Below are positions 1-5,945 of a DNA stretch of 12,765 nt, piece by piece. The stretch comes from Nitratifractor sp. GTDB taxonomy: Bacteria > Campylobacterota > Campylobacteria > Campylobacterales > Sulfurovaceae. The notes beneath the pieces are model-generated. The model saw nothing but the letters and a program-made list of their open reading frames with translations, searched no databases and was not told the DNA's origin. The stretch's first letter is position 1. Each line of letters opens with the position of its first letter. Location: NCBI GenBank assembly GCA_015490055.1, contig WFYP01000226.1, forward strand, positions 1 through 12,765. Reading direction: 5' to 3'. The translations under genes and the position numbers were made by a program.

Positions 1-530
1 GCTAAAATCATTGCCGATTTTACTTGTGCCGAGTCTATTTTAGATTCAAACTCAAACGACTTTAATTTTCCACCTCTAATATGCAAAGGTGCTTTATCTC
101 CATTCTCTCTGCCATCTATTTTAGCACCAATCTCTCTAAGTGGATTAGCAACTCTACCCATTGGGCGAACTCTTAAGTATTTATCGCCTGTTAAAACGAA
201 ACTACCATCAATTCCACTAAGCAAACCGCAATATAGCCTAATTCCTGTTCCTGCATTACCACAATCTAGTATATCAAATGGCTCTTGCAATTTCTCTGGT
301 GGCGTTATCTCGACACTGCTTCCATCCATTTTAACATCTGCACCAAGTAGCTTAGCAATATTTAAACTCGATAGCGTATCTTCAGCAAGTAAAAAGTTTT
401 TTATATACGATGTTTTATTACTCAAAAGCGAAAACATTGCACATCTGTGCGATATAGACTTATCTGCCGCAATATCTTTGCACTCTAAATCAAAATTACT
501 CTCTACTTTGTGAACTTTCACTATTTTCAT
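1..530 (-). CDS. aroA: 3-phosphoshikimate 1-carboxyvinyltransferase (EPSP synthase), N-terminal part, cut by window edge
   Basis: AroA transfers the enolpyruvyl group of PEP to shikimate-3-phosphate, the sixth step of the shikimate pathway, in the cytosol. Translating the minus strand from the ATG at 530 gives 176 codons before the window ends. That is under half of the usual length of about 425-430 residues; the 3' part lies outside. Visible family motifs are ADKSISHR near residues 22-29 (substrate-binding Lys/Ser), the DCGNAGTGIRL loop near 90-100, GDKYLRVRPMGRV near 115-127 and DSAQVKSA near 165-172. The GNAGT loop lacks the TMR ending of the E. coli enzyme and reads GIR. The start overlaps the pheT stop by 4 nt (ATGA), so the gene is probably translationally coupled as third gene of pheS-pheT-aroA. 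Identity is secure; glyphosate sensitivity cannot be judged from this fragment. Confidence 0.95.
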   Translation of the reverse strand, partial: MKIVKVHKVESNFDLECKDIAADKSISHRCAMFSLLSNKTSYIKNFLLAEDTLSSLNIAKLLGADVKMDGSSVEITPPEKLQEPFDILDCGNAGTGIRLYCGLLSGIDGSFVLTGDKYLRVRPMGRVANPLREIGAKIDGRENGDKAPLHIRGGKLKSFEFESKIDSAQVKSAMIL

Positions 531-2869
531 CTAATAGTTGCCCCTACTTCTGCCTCTAGTGTAGATAAAATTTTACTCATCACACTCTCTATCTCTTCAT
601 CACTAAGAGTTGCTAAATCTGACTGAATATCAAATCTAACAGTTAAACTCTTCTTATCTCCTAGCTTCTCATCGCTATAAATATCTAATGGATAAAAGTC
701 TTTTAGTAAAGCCTCTTCCTCTTTTATGCCATTTAAAGCTTTTGAAACTTCATAAAAACTTAAATTACTATCCACTAATATAGATAAATCTTTAGTAACT
801 GCCTGGAAGTTAGAGAGAGGCTTAGCATTAATATGTTTAGGCATAATTGGCTCTAAATCTATTTCGGCTATAAATGTATCGTCTAAATCAAAATCTTTTG
901 CAACTTCTGGATGCAGCTTAGATACAAAACCAATTTTAACACCATCTTTAATAATAGATGCACTTACGAATGGATGCATTAGTCCATTTTCAGCTTCGCA
1001 ACTCTCTAGCTTAAACTCCCCTATTACACTACCAAGTTTCTCTACAAAAGTAGCAAAATCTATCTTTTTAGCTTTAGCAAAATTTACAACACTTGCCCTA
1101 CTCTCTAGCCCACTATAGATAAACGCAGCTCTTTGGCTCTCTTCTCTTTTGCTATTAAATACCGTACCCAATTCAAAAAGTGCAATACTCTTTTTGCCAT
1201 ACTTAACATTTCGGCTAGCTGCTTCAAGCAAGTTTACCAAAAGTGTTGTTCGCATTGTATTTAACTCGTTTACAATAGGATTTAAAAGCTCTAAACTCTC
1301 ATATAAAACTTCAAACCCATACTTCGTAAGCAACTCTCTACTAGCAAATGTGTAAGTTACAGCTTCATAAAAAGATGCACTAGAAGCTCTTTGTCTAATA
1401 TCTCTTTTGGCTTTAAATGCCAGATATGTAGAGTTGATTCTATTCTTCTCTTTAAGCACCATAGGTTTAGATTCGATATTATCAATACCATATATTCTCA
1501 TAACCTCTTCGGCAATATCTTGAATATTCTTAATATCGTGGCAGTGCAGAGGAACACTTACTCTATAAGAGTTATCATCTACTCTATCCATTTCAAAACC
1601 TAGCGAAGTCAATATAGATGCAACTTCACTCTTTGAAATATCTTGCCCAATTACAGCTAAAAGTTCATCTACATTTAGTGCTATTTTTCTTCTTTTTAAA
1701 GGCTCTCCAATACTCACCCAACTACTAGAGAACTCTACACTACTTGCTTCATCAAATCTCTTTTGCAAAAGTTTAAGTCCATATGTAACATCTGGCTCGC
1801 TTCCTCTTGAAGCAATATAATACAAATCATCACTCTTTAACTTATTAGAAGATACACCCTCTACCACAAAATCTGGGTCGATATAGCTAGCTTCTAGCAA
1901 AACAATTTTAGATGAGTCATCAGCTTTAAACTCATCATTCTGCTCTACGCCAATTATAGATAATGTAGTATCTCCACTCTTAACTTCTACCACATAATCA
2001 CTAGATTTTTCAATATTTAAATGAACTAAACTATCTTCGCCATTGCGTAACTTATCATAATCGTAAGCTCTTAAAACTACACCACTCTCATGCGTAGCAT
2101 AAGCCAATTTATCATCTATAACAGTATCTTTTTTTGCATCTACAAAAGCTAATCTTAAACGCTCTAAAAAAGTGCTATTAAGCTCCTCTATAGTAGCTAT
2201 AGAGTAATCTAAAAGCCCAGGAAACTCGCACTTAGCAGATACATTTAACTGTTTTGCTATACCAATTATAGACTTACTCTTAGGCTCATAATCAAAACTT
2301 TTTATCTCTTTTTTAAACGCTGCACATAAATCTCTTGCGACACCGTGTACACTTTGGCAATCGCCTCTGTTAGCTGTAAGCTCTAACTCTATAACTGTAT
2401 CTGCAAATTTTTCATACTCGTTAAGCTCTTTTCCAACTACAAGCTCACCAATGCTATCATCTAGTATCATAATACCATCTTCAAGCTCTGGAAGCCCAAG
2501 CTCTGTGCTAGAGCAAATCATACCAAAGCTCTCTTGCCCTCTAAGTTTCGCTTTTTTTATCTTAAAGTCGCCCGGCAAAACAGAACCAACAGTAGCTACA
2601 GCCACATACTTAGCATCTACAACATTCTTAGCACCACATACAATTTGCACTGTTTCGCTACCAGTATTAACTTGGCAAACATTTAGTTTATCTGCATCTG
2701 GGTGCTTCTCGCACTCCAAAATCTCGCCCACAACAACTTTTGCAGGAATCTTATGCTCTACAAACGAATCTACCTCTAAACCAATCGAGTTAAATGTCTT
2801 ATATAATGTATCGTTGTCTATATCACTTAAATCTATATACTCTTGTAACCAACTTCTTGTAACTATCAT
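527..2869 (-). CDS. pheT: phenylalanine--tRNA ligase beta subunit
   Basis: PheT is the large subunit of the cytosolic (alpha-beta)2 phenylalanyl-tRNA synthetase; it handles tRNA binding and editing while PheS holds the catalytic site. The 780-residue product has the usual order of parts. It opens with MIVTRSWLQEYIDL, typical of B1. An OB-fold tRNA-binding domain spans about 45-150 (VVGEILECEKHPDADKLNV, GAKN). The ELTANRGDCQSVHGVARD segment is at about 163-180. A B5 domain lies near 394-465 and ends in IAEEVMRIYGIDNI. A C-terminal anticodon-binding FDX-ACB domain occupies roughly the last 95 residues, beginning near PLSNFQAVTKDLSILVD. Length is normal for the family. The ATG at 2869 overlaps the pheS stop by 4 nt and its own stop overlaps the aroA ATG by 4 nt, so the three genes form one translationally coupled operon. 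No defect is visible. Confidence 0.98.
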   Translation of the reverse strand: MIVTRSWLQEYIDLSDIDNDTLYKTFNSIGLEVDSFVEHKIPAKVVVGEILECEKHPDADKLNVCQVNTGSETVQIVCGAKNVVDAKYVAVATVGSVLPGDFKIKKAKLRGQESFGMICSSTELGLPELEDGIMILDDSIGELVVGKELNEYEKFADTVIELELTANRGDCQSVHGVARDLCAAFKKEIKSFDYEPKSKSIIGIAKQLNVSAKCEFPGLLDYSIATIEELNSTFLERLRLAFVDAKKDTVIDDKLAYATHESGVVLRAYDYDKLRNGEDSLVHLNIEKSSDYVVEVKSGDTTLSIIGVEQNDEFKADDSSKIVLLEASYIDPDFVVEGVSSNKLKSDDLYYIASRGSEPDVTYGLKLLQKRFDEASSVEFSSSWVSIGEPLKRRKIALNVDELLAVIGQDISKSEVASILTSLGFEMDRVDDNSYRVSVPLHCHDIKNIQDIAEEVMRIYGIDNIESKPMVLKEKNRINSTYLAFKAKRDIRQRASSASFYEAVTYTFASRELLTKYGFEVLYESLELLNPIVNELNTMRTTLLVNLLEAASRNVKYGKKSIALFELGTVFNSKREESQRAAFIYSGLESRASVVNFAKAKKIDFATFVEKLGSVIGEFKLESCEAENGLMHPFVSASIIKDGVKIGFVSKLHPEVAKDFDLDDTFIAEIDLEPIMPKHINAKPLSNFQAVTKDLSILVDSNLSFYEVSKALNGIKEEEALLKDFYPLDIYSDEKLGDKKSLTVRFDIQSDLATLSDEEIESVMSKILSTLEAEVGATIR

Positions 2870-3858
2870 CTAAACTGCTCCAGTAAACGAATATCACCCT
2901 CAAACAGCGAGCGTAAATCAGGAATTTTATGTAAAAGCATAGCAAATCTCTCTACACCTAAACCAAATGCGTAACCACTAACATCTTCGTATCCAACTGC
3001 TTTAAATACATTTGGATCTACCACACCACTACCTAAAACCTCTAGCCAGCCTGTGTGCGAACATACTCTACACCCCTCGCCTTCACAGAAGATACAGCTA
3101 ATATCAACTTCTGTACTCGGCTCGGTAAATGGGAAGAAGCTCGGTCTAAAACGCACATCTACATCGCCAAACATATAGTGTAAAAAATCTTCTAAAATAA
3201 ACTTTAAATTCGCAAAGCTAACTTCGCCCTTCTTACCAACAACTAGCCCCTCTACTTGGTGAAACATCGGTGTATGCGTAAGGTCATAATCTCTTCTAAA
3301 CACAGTACCAGGTGCAATCATTCTAATTGGTGGCTTTTGCTTTAGCATAGTTCTAATCTGAACAGGCGAAGTGTGCGTTCTTAGCAAATGCCCATCTTTA
3401 AAGAAAAATGTATCTTGCATCTCTCTTGCTGGGTGGTTTTTAGGCAAGTTCAGAGCCTCAAAGTTTGTAAAATCATCCTCTACCAAAGGTCCTGTCTCTA
3501 CCGAGAAATTAAGAGTTGCAAAATAGTCGATAATTTTATCCATTGTCTCCATTACAGGATGCAAAGAGCCCTTTTTATTCTCGTAACCATACATAGTTAC
3601 ATCGATCTTTTCGCTCTCTAACTGCTTATTCATAGCCTCTTTTTCAAGCTCTGCCTTCTTAGCTTCAAAAATCTCTGTTAAAGCACTCTTCTTATCATTA
3701 AGCCCCTTAGCAAAATCTTTCTTCTCTGCCGGTGGTACATCTTTTAACTTGGCAAATTCGGCAGACAAAATACCCTTTTTACCAAAAATCTCTACCCTAA
3801 CACTCTCTAATGTATCTAAATTGGTTACATCTTCAATTTTCTGCTTTAACTCTTCCAA
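2866..3858 (-). CDS. pheS: phenylalanine--tRNA ligase alpha subunit, TTG start
   Basis: PheS is the catalytic class II subunit that activates phenylalanine and charges tRNA(Phe) with PheT. The 330-residue product has an N-terminal helical arm (about 1-85). Motif 2 is GTVFRRDYDLTHTPMFHQVEG at 184-204, RFRPSFFPFTEPSTEVD lies at 236-252, and motif 3 is GLGVERFAMLLH at 299-310. A four-cysteine insert (C255, C258, C263, C266; CxxC-x4-CxxC) precedes TGWLEVLGSG. E. coli PheS lacks it, and it looks like a small metal knuckle. The predicted start is TTG at 3858, chosen because AAGAGG lies 5-10 nt upstream and the N terminus then matches normal PheS length; no in-frame ATG sits nearby. First gene of pheS-pheT-aroA, with hinT diverging upstream. 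Weak TTG initiation could set a lower PheS yield, but coupling to pheT makes this speculative. Confidence 0.97.
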   Translation of the reverse strand: MEELKQKIEDVTNLDTLESVRVEIFGKKGILSAEFAKLKDVPPAEKKDFAKGLNDKKSALTEIFEAKKAELEKEAMNKQLESEKIDVTMYGYENKKGSLHPVMETMDKIIDYFATLNFSVETGPLVEDDFTNFEALNLPKNHPAREMQDTFFFKDGHLLRTHTSPVQIRTMLKQKPPIRMIAPGTVFRRDYDLTHTPMFHQVEGLVVGKKGEVSFANLKFILEDFLHYMFGDVDVRFRPSFFPFTEPSTEVDISCIFCEGEGCRVCSHTGWLEVLGSGVVDPNVFKAVGYEDVSGYAFGLGVERFAMLLHKIPDLRSLFEGDIRLLEQFR

Positions 3859-3887
3859 TTTGACCTCTTTTGAAATAATATTAACGA

Positions 3888-3893
3888 ATTGTA
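3888..3893 (-). promoter_or_regulatory. candidate -10 box for pheS-pheT-aroA
   Basis: The minus strand reads TACAAT here, 29 nt upstream of the pheS TTG, a good sigma-70 type -10 hexamer. No convincing -35 box is seen, which is normal in Campylobacterota, where the upstream element is usually a weak AT-rich pattern. The assignment rests on position and hexamer match only. Confidence 0.4.
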
Positions 3894-3926
3894 CCCAAAA
3901 GCAGTTTAGAGAGCACTCAAATATGT

Positions 3927-3932
3927 TATACT
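3927..3932 (+). promoter_or_regulatory. candidate extended -10 box for the HIT-family gene
   Basis: TATACT preceded by TGT forms an extended -10 (TGTTATACT) that ends 27 nt before the ATG at 3960. It lies in the roughly 100-bp divergent region shared with pheS, about 35 bp from the opposing -10 candidate, so the two promoters could interfere with each other. Confidence 0.45.
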
Positions 3933-3959
3933 TTGCTTAAAAAAAGTAAAGGATTAAAA

Positions 3960-4313
3960 ATGTGTATATTCTGCAAAATAGTAGATGGCGAAATCCCAAG
4001 CAATAAAGTTTTAGAAAACGACGACTTTATAGCATTTCACGACATAAACCCAAGTGCCCCAGTTCATGTACTTGTAATTCCAAAAAAACATATAGATTGT
4101 TTTCAAGAGTTCAGTGCCGAAGATATGGCAAAAGCAACCCCATTCATCCAAGAAGTAACAAGCAAACTAGGCTTAGACAAAACCGGCTACCGCCTAGTAA
4201 CAAACAACGGAAGCGACGGAGGACAAGAGGTACTACACCTACACTTCCACATCTTAGGAGGCGGAAAACTAAAATGGAACCACTACCACGACGACCCTAA
4301 AAAGGCTATCTAA
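3960..4313 (+). CDS. hinT: HIT-family nucleotide hydrolase (HinT-like)
   Basis: A 117-residue histidine-triad protein. HIT proteins of the HinT branch are cytosolic purine nucleoside phosphoramidate/AMP-lysine hydrolases; the physiological substrate in bacteria is usually unknown. Visible features are MCIFCKIVDGEIPSNKV at the N terminus with a CxxC pair (C2, C5), the nucleotide-binding DINPSAPVHVLVIPKKHI (28-45) and the triad HLHFHILGG (H93, H95, H97; H95 would be the nucleophile). The C terminus is polar, WNHYHDDPKKAI, rather than the common WPPG ending. I chose the ATG at 3960 because AAAGGA lies 6 nt upstream and the product begins at the usual family N terminus; a TTG 27 nt upstream would add nine residues with no support. 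The second half of the gene uses many codons ending in C or A, unlike the first half. Divergent from pheS, as recalled in C. jejuni. Confidence 0.93.
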   Translation: MCIFCKIVDGEIPSNKVLENDDFIAFHDINPSAPVHVLVIPKKHIDCFQEFSAEDMAKATPFIQEVTSKLGLDKTGYRLVTNNGSDGGQEVLHLHFHILGGGKLKWNHYHDDPKKAI

Positions 4314-4368
4314 GAATTTATTATATAAACCTATATTGAGTAAGTGATACTTAAAATATTTAGTAGGT

Positions 4369-4374
4369 TATAAA
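4369..4374 (+). promoter_or_regulatory. possible -10 box for the 224-residue gene
   Basis: TATAAA lies 29 nt before the ATG at 4404 in the 90-bp gap after hinT. No terminator is visible in that gap, so read-through from hinT is equally possible. Confidence 0.25.
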
Positions 4375-4403
4375 CATATGCACAATAAATAATAGGATTA
4401 GAG

Positions 4404-5078
4404 ATGGGAATTATATTTAAAAATGATATACTTTTTAGGTTTAAAATAAGAAATCTTGCTAATCTAAAGATACAAGAAATGCATCCAATTAAAATATATT
4501 ATTGTCTCTATGGGCGTAATTCTTGGCATTCAACTTGGACTCAAAAATATTATAAGGATTGTATGCATAGCGATCTTGAATCTGCTAAAAGTTTTGCCGA
4601 GCTTAAACGAGTACAAGGAAGTGTATTTTATATTAAAGAACTTCCCGCTTTATTATTTATTAGTGGAGACACTAGTATTATAGTAACACAAATAAATGAG
4701 CTTTGTCCATTAAGACAGTATTCTGCCTATGCGCTAAAAGAAAATTTAGATAAAGAAACTAAAAAAATTGAAAGCTTTAAAGATAATTATCTTACATTTA
4801 ATTCACCCATGAATGGGGTTGTACTATCATTTAAATTTAATAGTAGATTTTGGAAAACAAGTCCACCTGAAAGCAACTCTATAATGGTTCTTTATACAAC
4901 AAATAAATTTGAGCCGATACAGTTAAAAACAACAAAACTTAAAGCATGGAAATCTTTTTCAGTAGGAAGTGATTACAAACTTTTATGGACTCCTGTAGAT
5001 AATAAAGTAAGTCAAAGTTCTGTTCTAAGGTTATTTAAGCAATCTGAGTTTTATAATAAAAAACACATCAACAGCTAA
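4404..5078 (+). CDS. uncharacterised 224-residue protein
   Basis: I do not recognise this protein. It has no signal peptide and no membrane segment, so it is probably cytosolic. An aromatic-rich stretch at about 31-50 contains Y32, Y33, Y36, W41, W45, Y49 and Y50. The C-terminal half is rich in Lys, Ser and Asn, with scattered tryptophans at 150, 182 and 195. No metal-binding or nucleotide-binding motif stands out. The ATG at 4404 is preceded by AGGATT about 7 nt upstream, which is an acceptable ribosome binding site. A TATAAA at 4369-4374 could be its -10 box. Base use is visibly more A/T-rich than in hinT just upstream. It stands alone between hinT and the convergent acylphosphatase pair, which fits a later acquisition. 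It is an open frame of good length with plausible initiation signals, so a real gene is likely, but its function is unknown. Confidence 0.7.
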   Translation: MGIIFKNDILFRFKIRNLANLKIQEMHPIKIYYCLYGRNSWHSTWTQKYYKDCMHSDLESAKSFAELKRVQGSVFYIKELPALLFISGDTSIIVTQINELCPLRQYSAYALKENLDKETKKIESFKDNYLTFNSPMNGVVLSFKFNSRFWKTSPPESNSIMVLYTTNKFEPIQLKTTKLKAWKSFSVGSDYKLLWTPVDNKVSQSSVLRLFKQSEFYNKKHINS

Positions 5079-5109
5079 GAACACAATAAGTACCTAATAT
5101 CTCTATAAA

Positions 5110-5319
5110 TCACCTACCCTCTAGCGGATTATCGCTTCGCTTTTTAACTCTCTTAGGCTCATCTTCTTGCAGAGATAAAAATTCTGCTTGTGCAAATTGG
5201 GAGCCATAGATTATGCAACCTTTGCATCCGGGGTTGCATTTGTGTTTTAGTTTTCTGCACCAGTCGCTTTCGCCTTGCTCGCTTATTGTCATAAATTGAC
5301 ATCCCCATCCACTTGCCAT
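5110..5319 (-). CDS. small five-cysteine protein, probable metal binder
   Basis: A 69-residue protein of unknown function. Five cysteines fall in its first half (C7, C21, C28, C32, C35); the last three form CNPGCKGC, a spacing typical of zinc or iron-sulfur ligands. The N terminus MASGWGCQFM carries no signal peptide, and there is no membrane segment. The C-terminal third is charged and looks disordered (DEPKRVKKR). The ATG at 5319 follows the acyP stop after a single nucleotide, so it is translationally coupled to acylphosphatase and probably made from the same transcript. The tight coupling and the orderly cysteine pattern argue for a genuine gene. Metal binding is inferred from spacing only. 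Confidence 0.75.
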   Translation of the reverse strand: MASGWGCQFMTISEQGESDWCRKLKHKCNPGCKGCIIYGSQFAQAEFLSLQEDEPKRVKKRSDNPLEGR

Positions 5320-5320
5320 T

Positions 5321-5599
5321 TTAGTACCTCACTTCAAAACTATTGGAAAATTTAACTTCATCGCTACACATAGACATCTCTACTCCAGTAACTTCGCTCT
5401 TAGGAGAGCCTTCGTTTAAAATTTGTAAAACTTCTGATATATTTTGATTAGGTTCTGTCTTTAGAGTTACTTCTACATCTCCATTGCTTAAATTCTTTAC
5501 AAACCCAATATAACCAGCTTTTGCTAAAGCTTGCGATACATGCTTTCGGTAGTAAACTCTTTGAACTCTGCCTTTTACGATAAATTTAGCACATCCCAT
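5321..5599 (-). CDS. acyP: acylphosphatase
   Basis: Acylphosphatase hydrolyses the carboxyl-phosphate bond of acyl phosphates such as carbamoyl phosphate and acetyl phosphate in the cytosol. The 92 residues match the family length and ferredoxin-like fold. The phosphate-binding loop is VKGRVQRVYYRKHV with catalytic Arg18; catalytic Asn36 lies in GFVKNLSNGDVEV. The Arg-Asn spacing of 18 equals that of the classic enzyme (R23/N41). The usual glycine of the loop (GRVQGV) is replaced by Arg14, an unusual change in the anion cradle. The ATG at 5599 is preceded by AAAGG about 9 nt upstream, and two TATAAT hexamers lie 26-41 nt upstream. It is followed after 1 nt by the five-cysteine gene. The family call is secure; full activity is less certain because of Arg14. 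Confidence 0.93.
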   Translation of the reverse strand: MGCAKFIVKGRVQRVYYRKHVSQALAKAGYIGFVKNLSNGDVEVTLKTEPNQNISEVLQILNEGSPKSEVTGVEMSMCSDEVKFSNSFEVRY

Positions 5600-5624
5600 A
5601 TGTGAAACCTTTTATAATTTATGA

Positions 5625-5640
5625 ATTATAATAGATTATA
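5625..5640 (-). promoter_or_regulatory. tandem -10 boxes upstream of acyP
   Basis: On the minus strand the perfect hexamer TATAAT occurs twice, at 5640-5635 and 5630-5625, 26-41 nt before the acyP ATG. Either could be the -10 element of the acyP operon. No clear -35 box accompanies them. Confidence 0.45.
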
Positions 5641-5675
5641 GCAAAAAAATAAGAGAGTTGGGGAAAATATAGAAG

Positions 5676-5698
5676 ATAGAAAAGTTGTTCTATTTTTT
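5676..5698 (+). terminator. weak hairpin with T-run, possible terminator
   Basis: ATAGAA (5676-5681) and TTCTAT (5688-5693) flank a 6-nt loop and are followed by five T residues. The shape is that of a factor-independent terminator reading rightwards, but the stem is A/T-rich and no plus-strand gene lies just upstream, so its role is doubtful. Confidence 0.25.
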
Positions 5699-5735
5699 AT
5701 TACACTGTAATTTAGCTTTTTTGTAGTTCTAGTTA

Positions 5736-5761
5736 GATTCTTCGCATTCGCTCAGAATGAC
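5736..5761. repeat. ATTCT/AGAAT hairpin repeat, copy 1
   Basis: ATTCT (5737-5741) pairs with AGAAT (5754-5758), with an inner GC/GC pairing at 5744-5745 and 5750-5751. The element is framed as TAGATTC...GAATGAC, the same frame as the second copy about 85 bp away. Read on the minus strand it begins GTCATTCTGAGCGAA, a wording that I recall as a common dispersed intergenic repeat in many bacteria. Its function is not known to me. Confidence 0.6.
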
Positions 5762-5820
5762 GGCAATGGGTAATGCTTGGGATAACAGCGTTGGCAAATA
5801 TTTATGTGGTTTAAGCCGTA

Positions 5821-5844
5821 GATTCCCGTTTTCATGGGAATGAC
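5821..5844. repeat. ATTCCC-N8-GGGAAT hairpin repeat, copy 2
   Basis: ATTCCC (5822-5827) and GGGAAT (5836-5841) are exact inverted repeats around 8 nt; a further G-T and T-A pair can extend the stem. The format ATTCCC-N8-GGGAAT equals that described for dRS3 elements of Neisseria. That is a resemblance of form and not proof of descent. It shares the TAGATTC...GAATGAC frame with copy 1, while its stem bases differ in a compensating way (TCT/AGA against CCC/GGG). Confidence 0.65.
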
Positions 5845-5865
5845 AAGTTGGCAACTAAGTCACAA

Positions 5866-5921
5866 AACTATCAACTAAAAACCTCTAACTATCAACAATT
5901 AACTATAAACCATCAACAAGT
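5866..5921. repeat. degenerate heptamer tandem array, eight units
   Basis: Eight consecutive 7-nt units all begin with AAC: AACTATC, AACTAAA, AACCTCT, AACTATC, AACAATT, AACTATA, AACCATC and AACAAGT, starting at 5866 and every 7 nt to 5915. The first three bases are invariant; the last four drift around TATC. The phase breaks on both sides. The form resembles heptanucleotide short tandem repeats known from cyanobacteria (STRR), without implying a relationship. Confidence 0.8.
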
Positions 5922-5945
5922 TAAGAGGCAAAAGCCACTTAACTT
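5918..5945 (-). terminator. hairpin at the end of pckA overlapping its stop codon
   Basis: CTTAACTT (5938-5945) and AAGTTAAG (5918-5925) form a perfect 8-bp arm. After a mismatch, GCC (5934-5936) and GGC (5927-5929) add 3 bp closed by a 4-nt loop. The outer arm takes in two bases of the pckA TAA stop. On the minus strand no U-run follows (GTTGATGG), so it may act as an mRNA 3'-end stabiliser or a factor-assisted terminator rather than a classic intrinsic one. Confidence 0.55.

Larger units (their letters stand above)
5600..5943. other. 344-bp intergenic region without genes, rich in repeats
   Basis: Between divergent acyP (reading left) and the end of pckA there is no open frame worth calling. 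The region contains the acyP promoter, a weak T-tailed hairpin, two related ATTC-type hairpins, a repeated GTTGGCAA word (5790-5797 and 5847-5854), an eight-unit heptamer array and the hairpin overlapping the pckA stop. The repeats are listed separately. Confidence 0.8.

Noticed and set aside
3933..3959. TTG start 27 nt upstream of hinT
   Set aside because: It lies at the -10 candidate and has no ribosome binding site; the ATG at 3960 has AAAGGA and the normal family N terminus.
4097..4300. 67-codon frame inside hinT, rich in Arg and Pro
   Set aside because: It is a shadow of the C- and A-ending codons of hinT and has no start signals of its own.
4341..4353. TAAGT-GAT-ACTTA dyad after hinT
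   Set aside because: Five base pairs in A/T-rich DNA without a T-run; too weak to call a terminator or operator.
5600..5943. Possible insertion sequence remnant in the repeat-rich gap
   Set aside because: No transposase fragment, terminal inverted repeats or target duplication could be seen.
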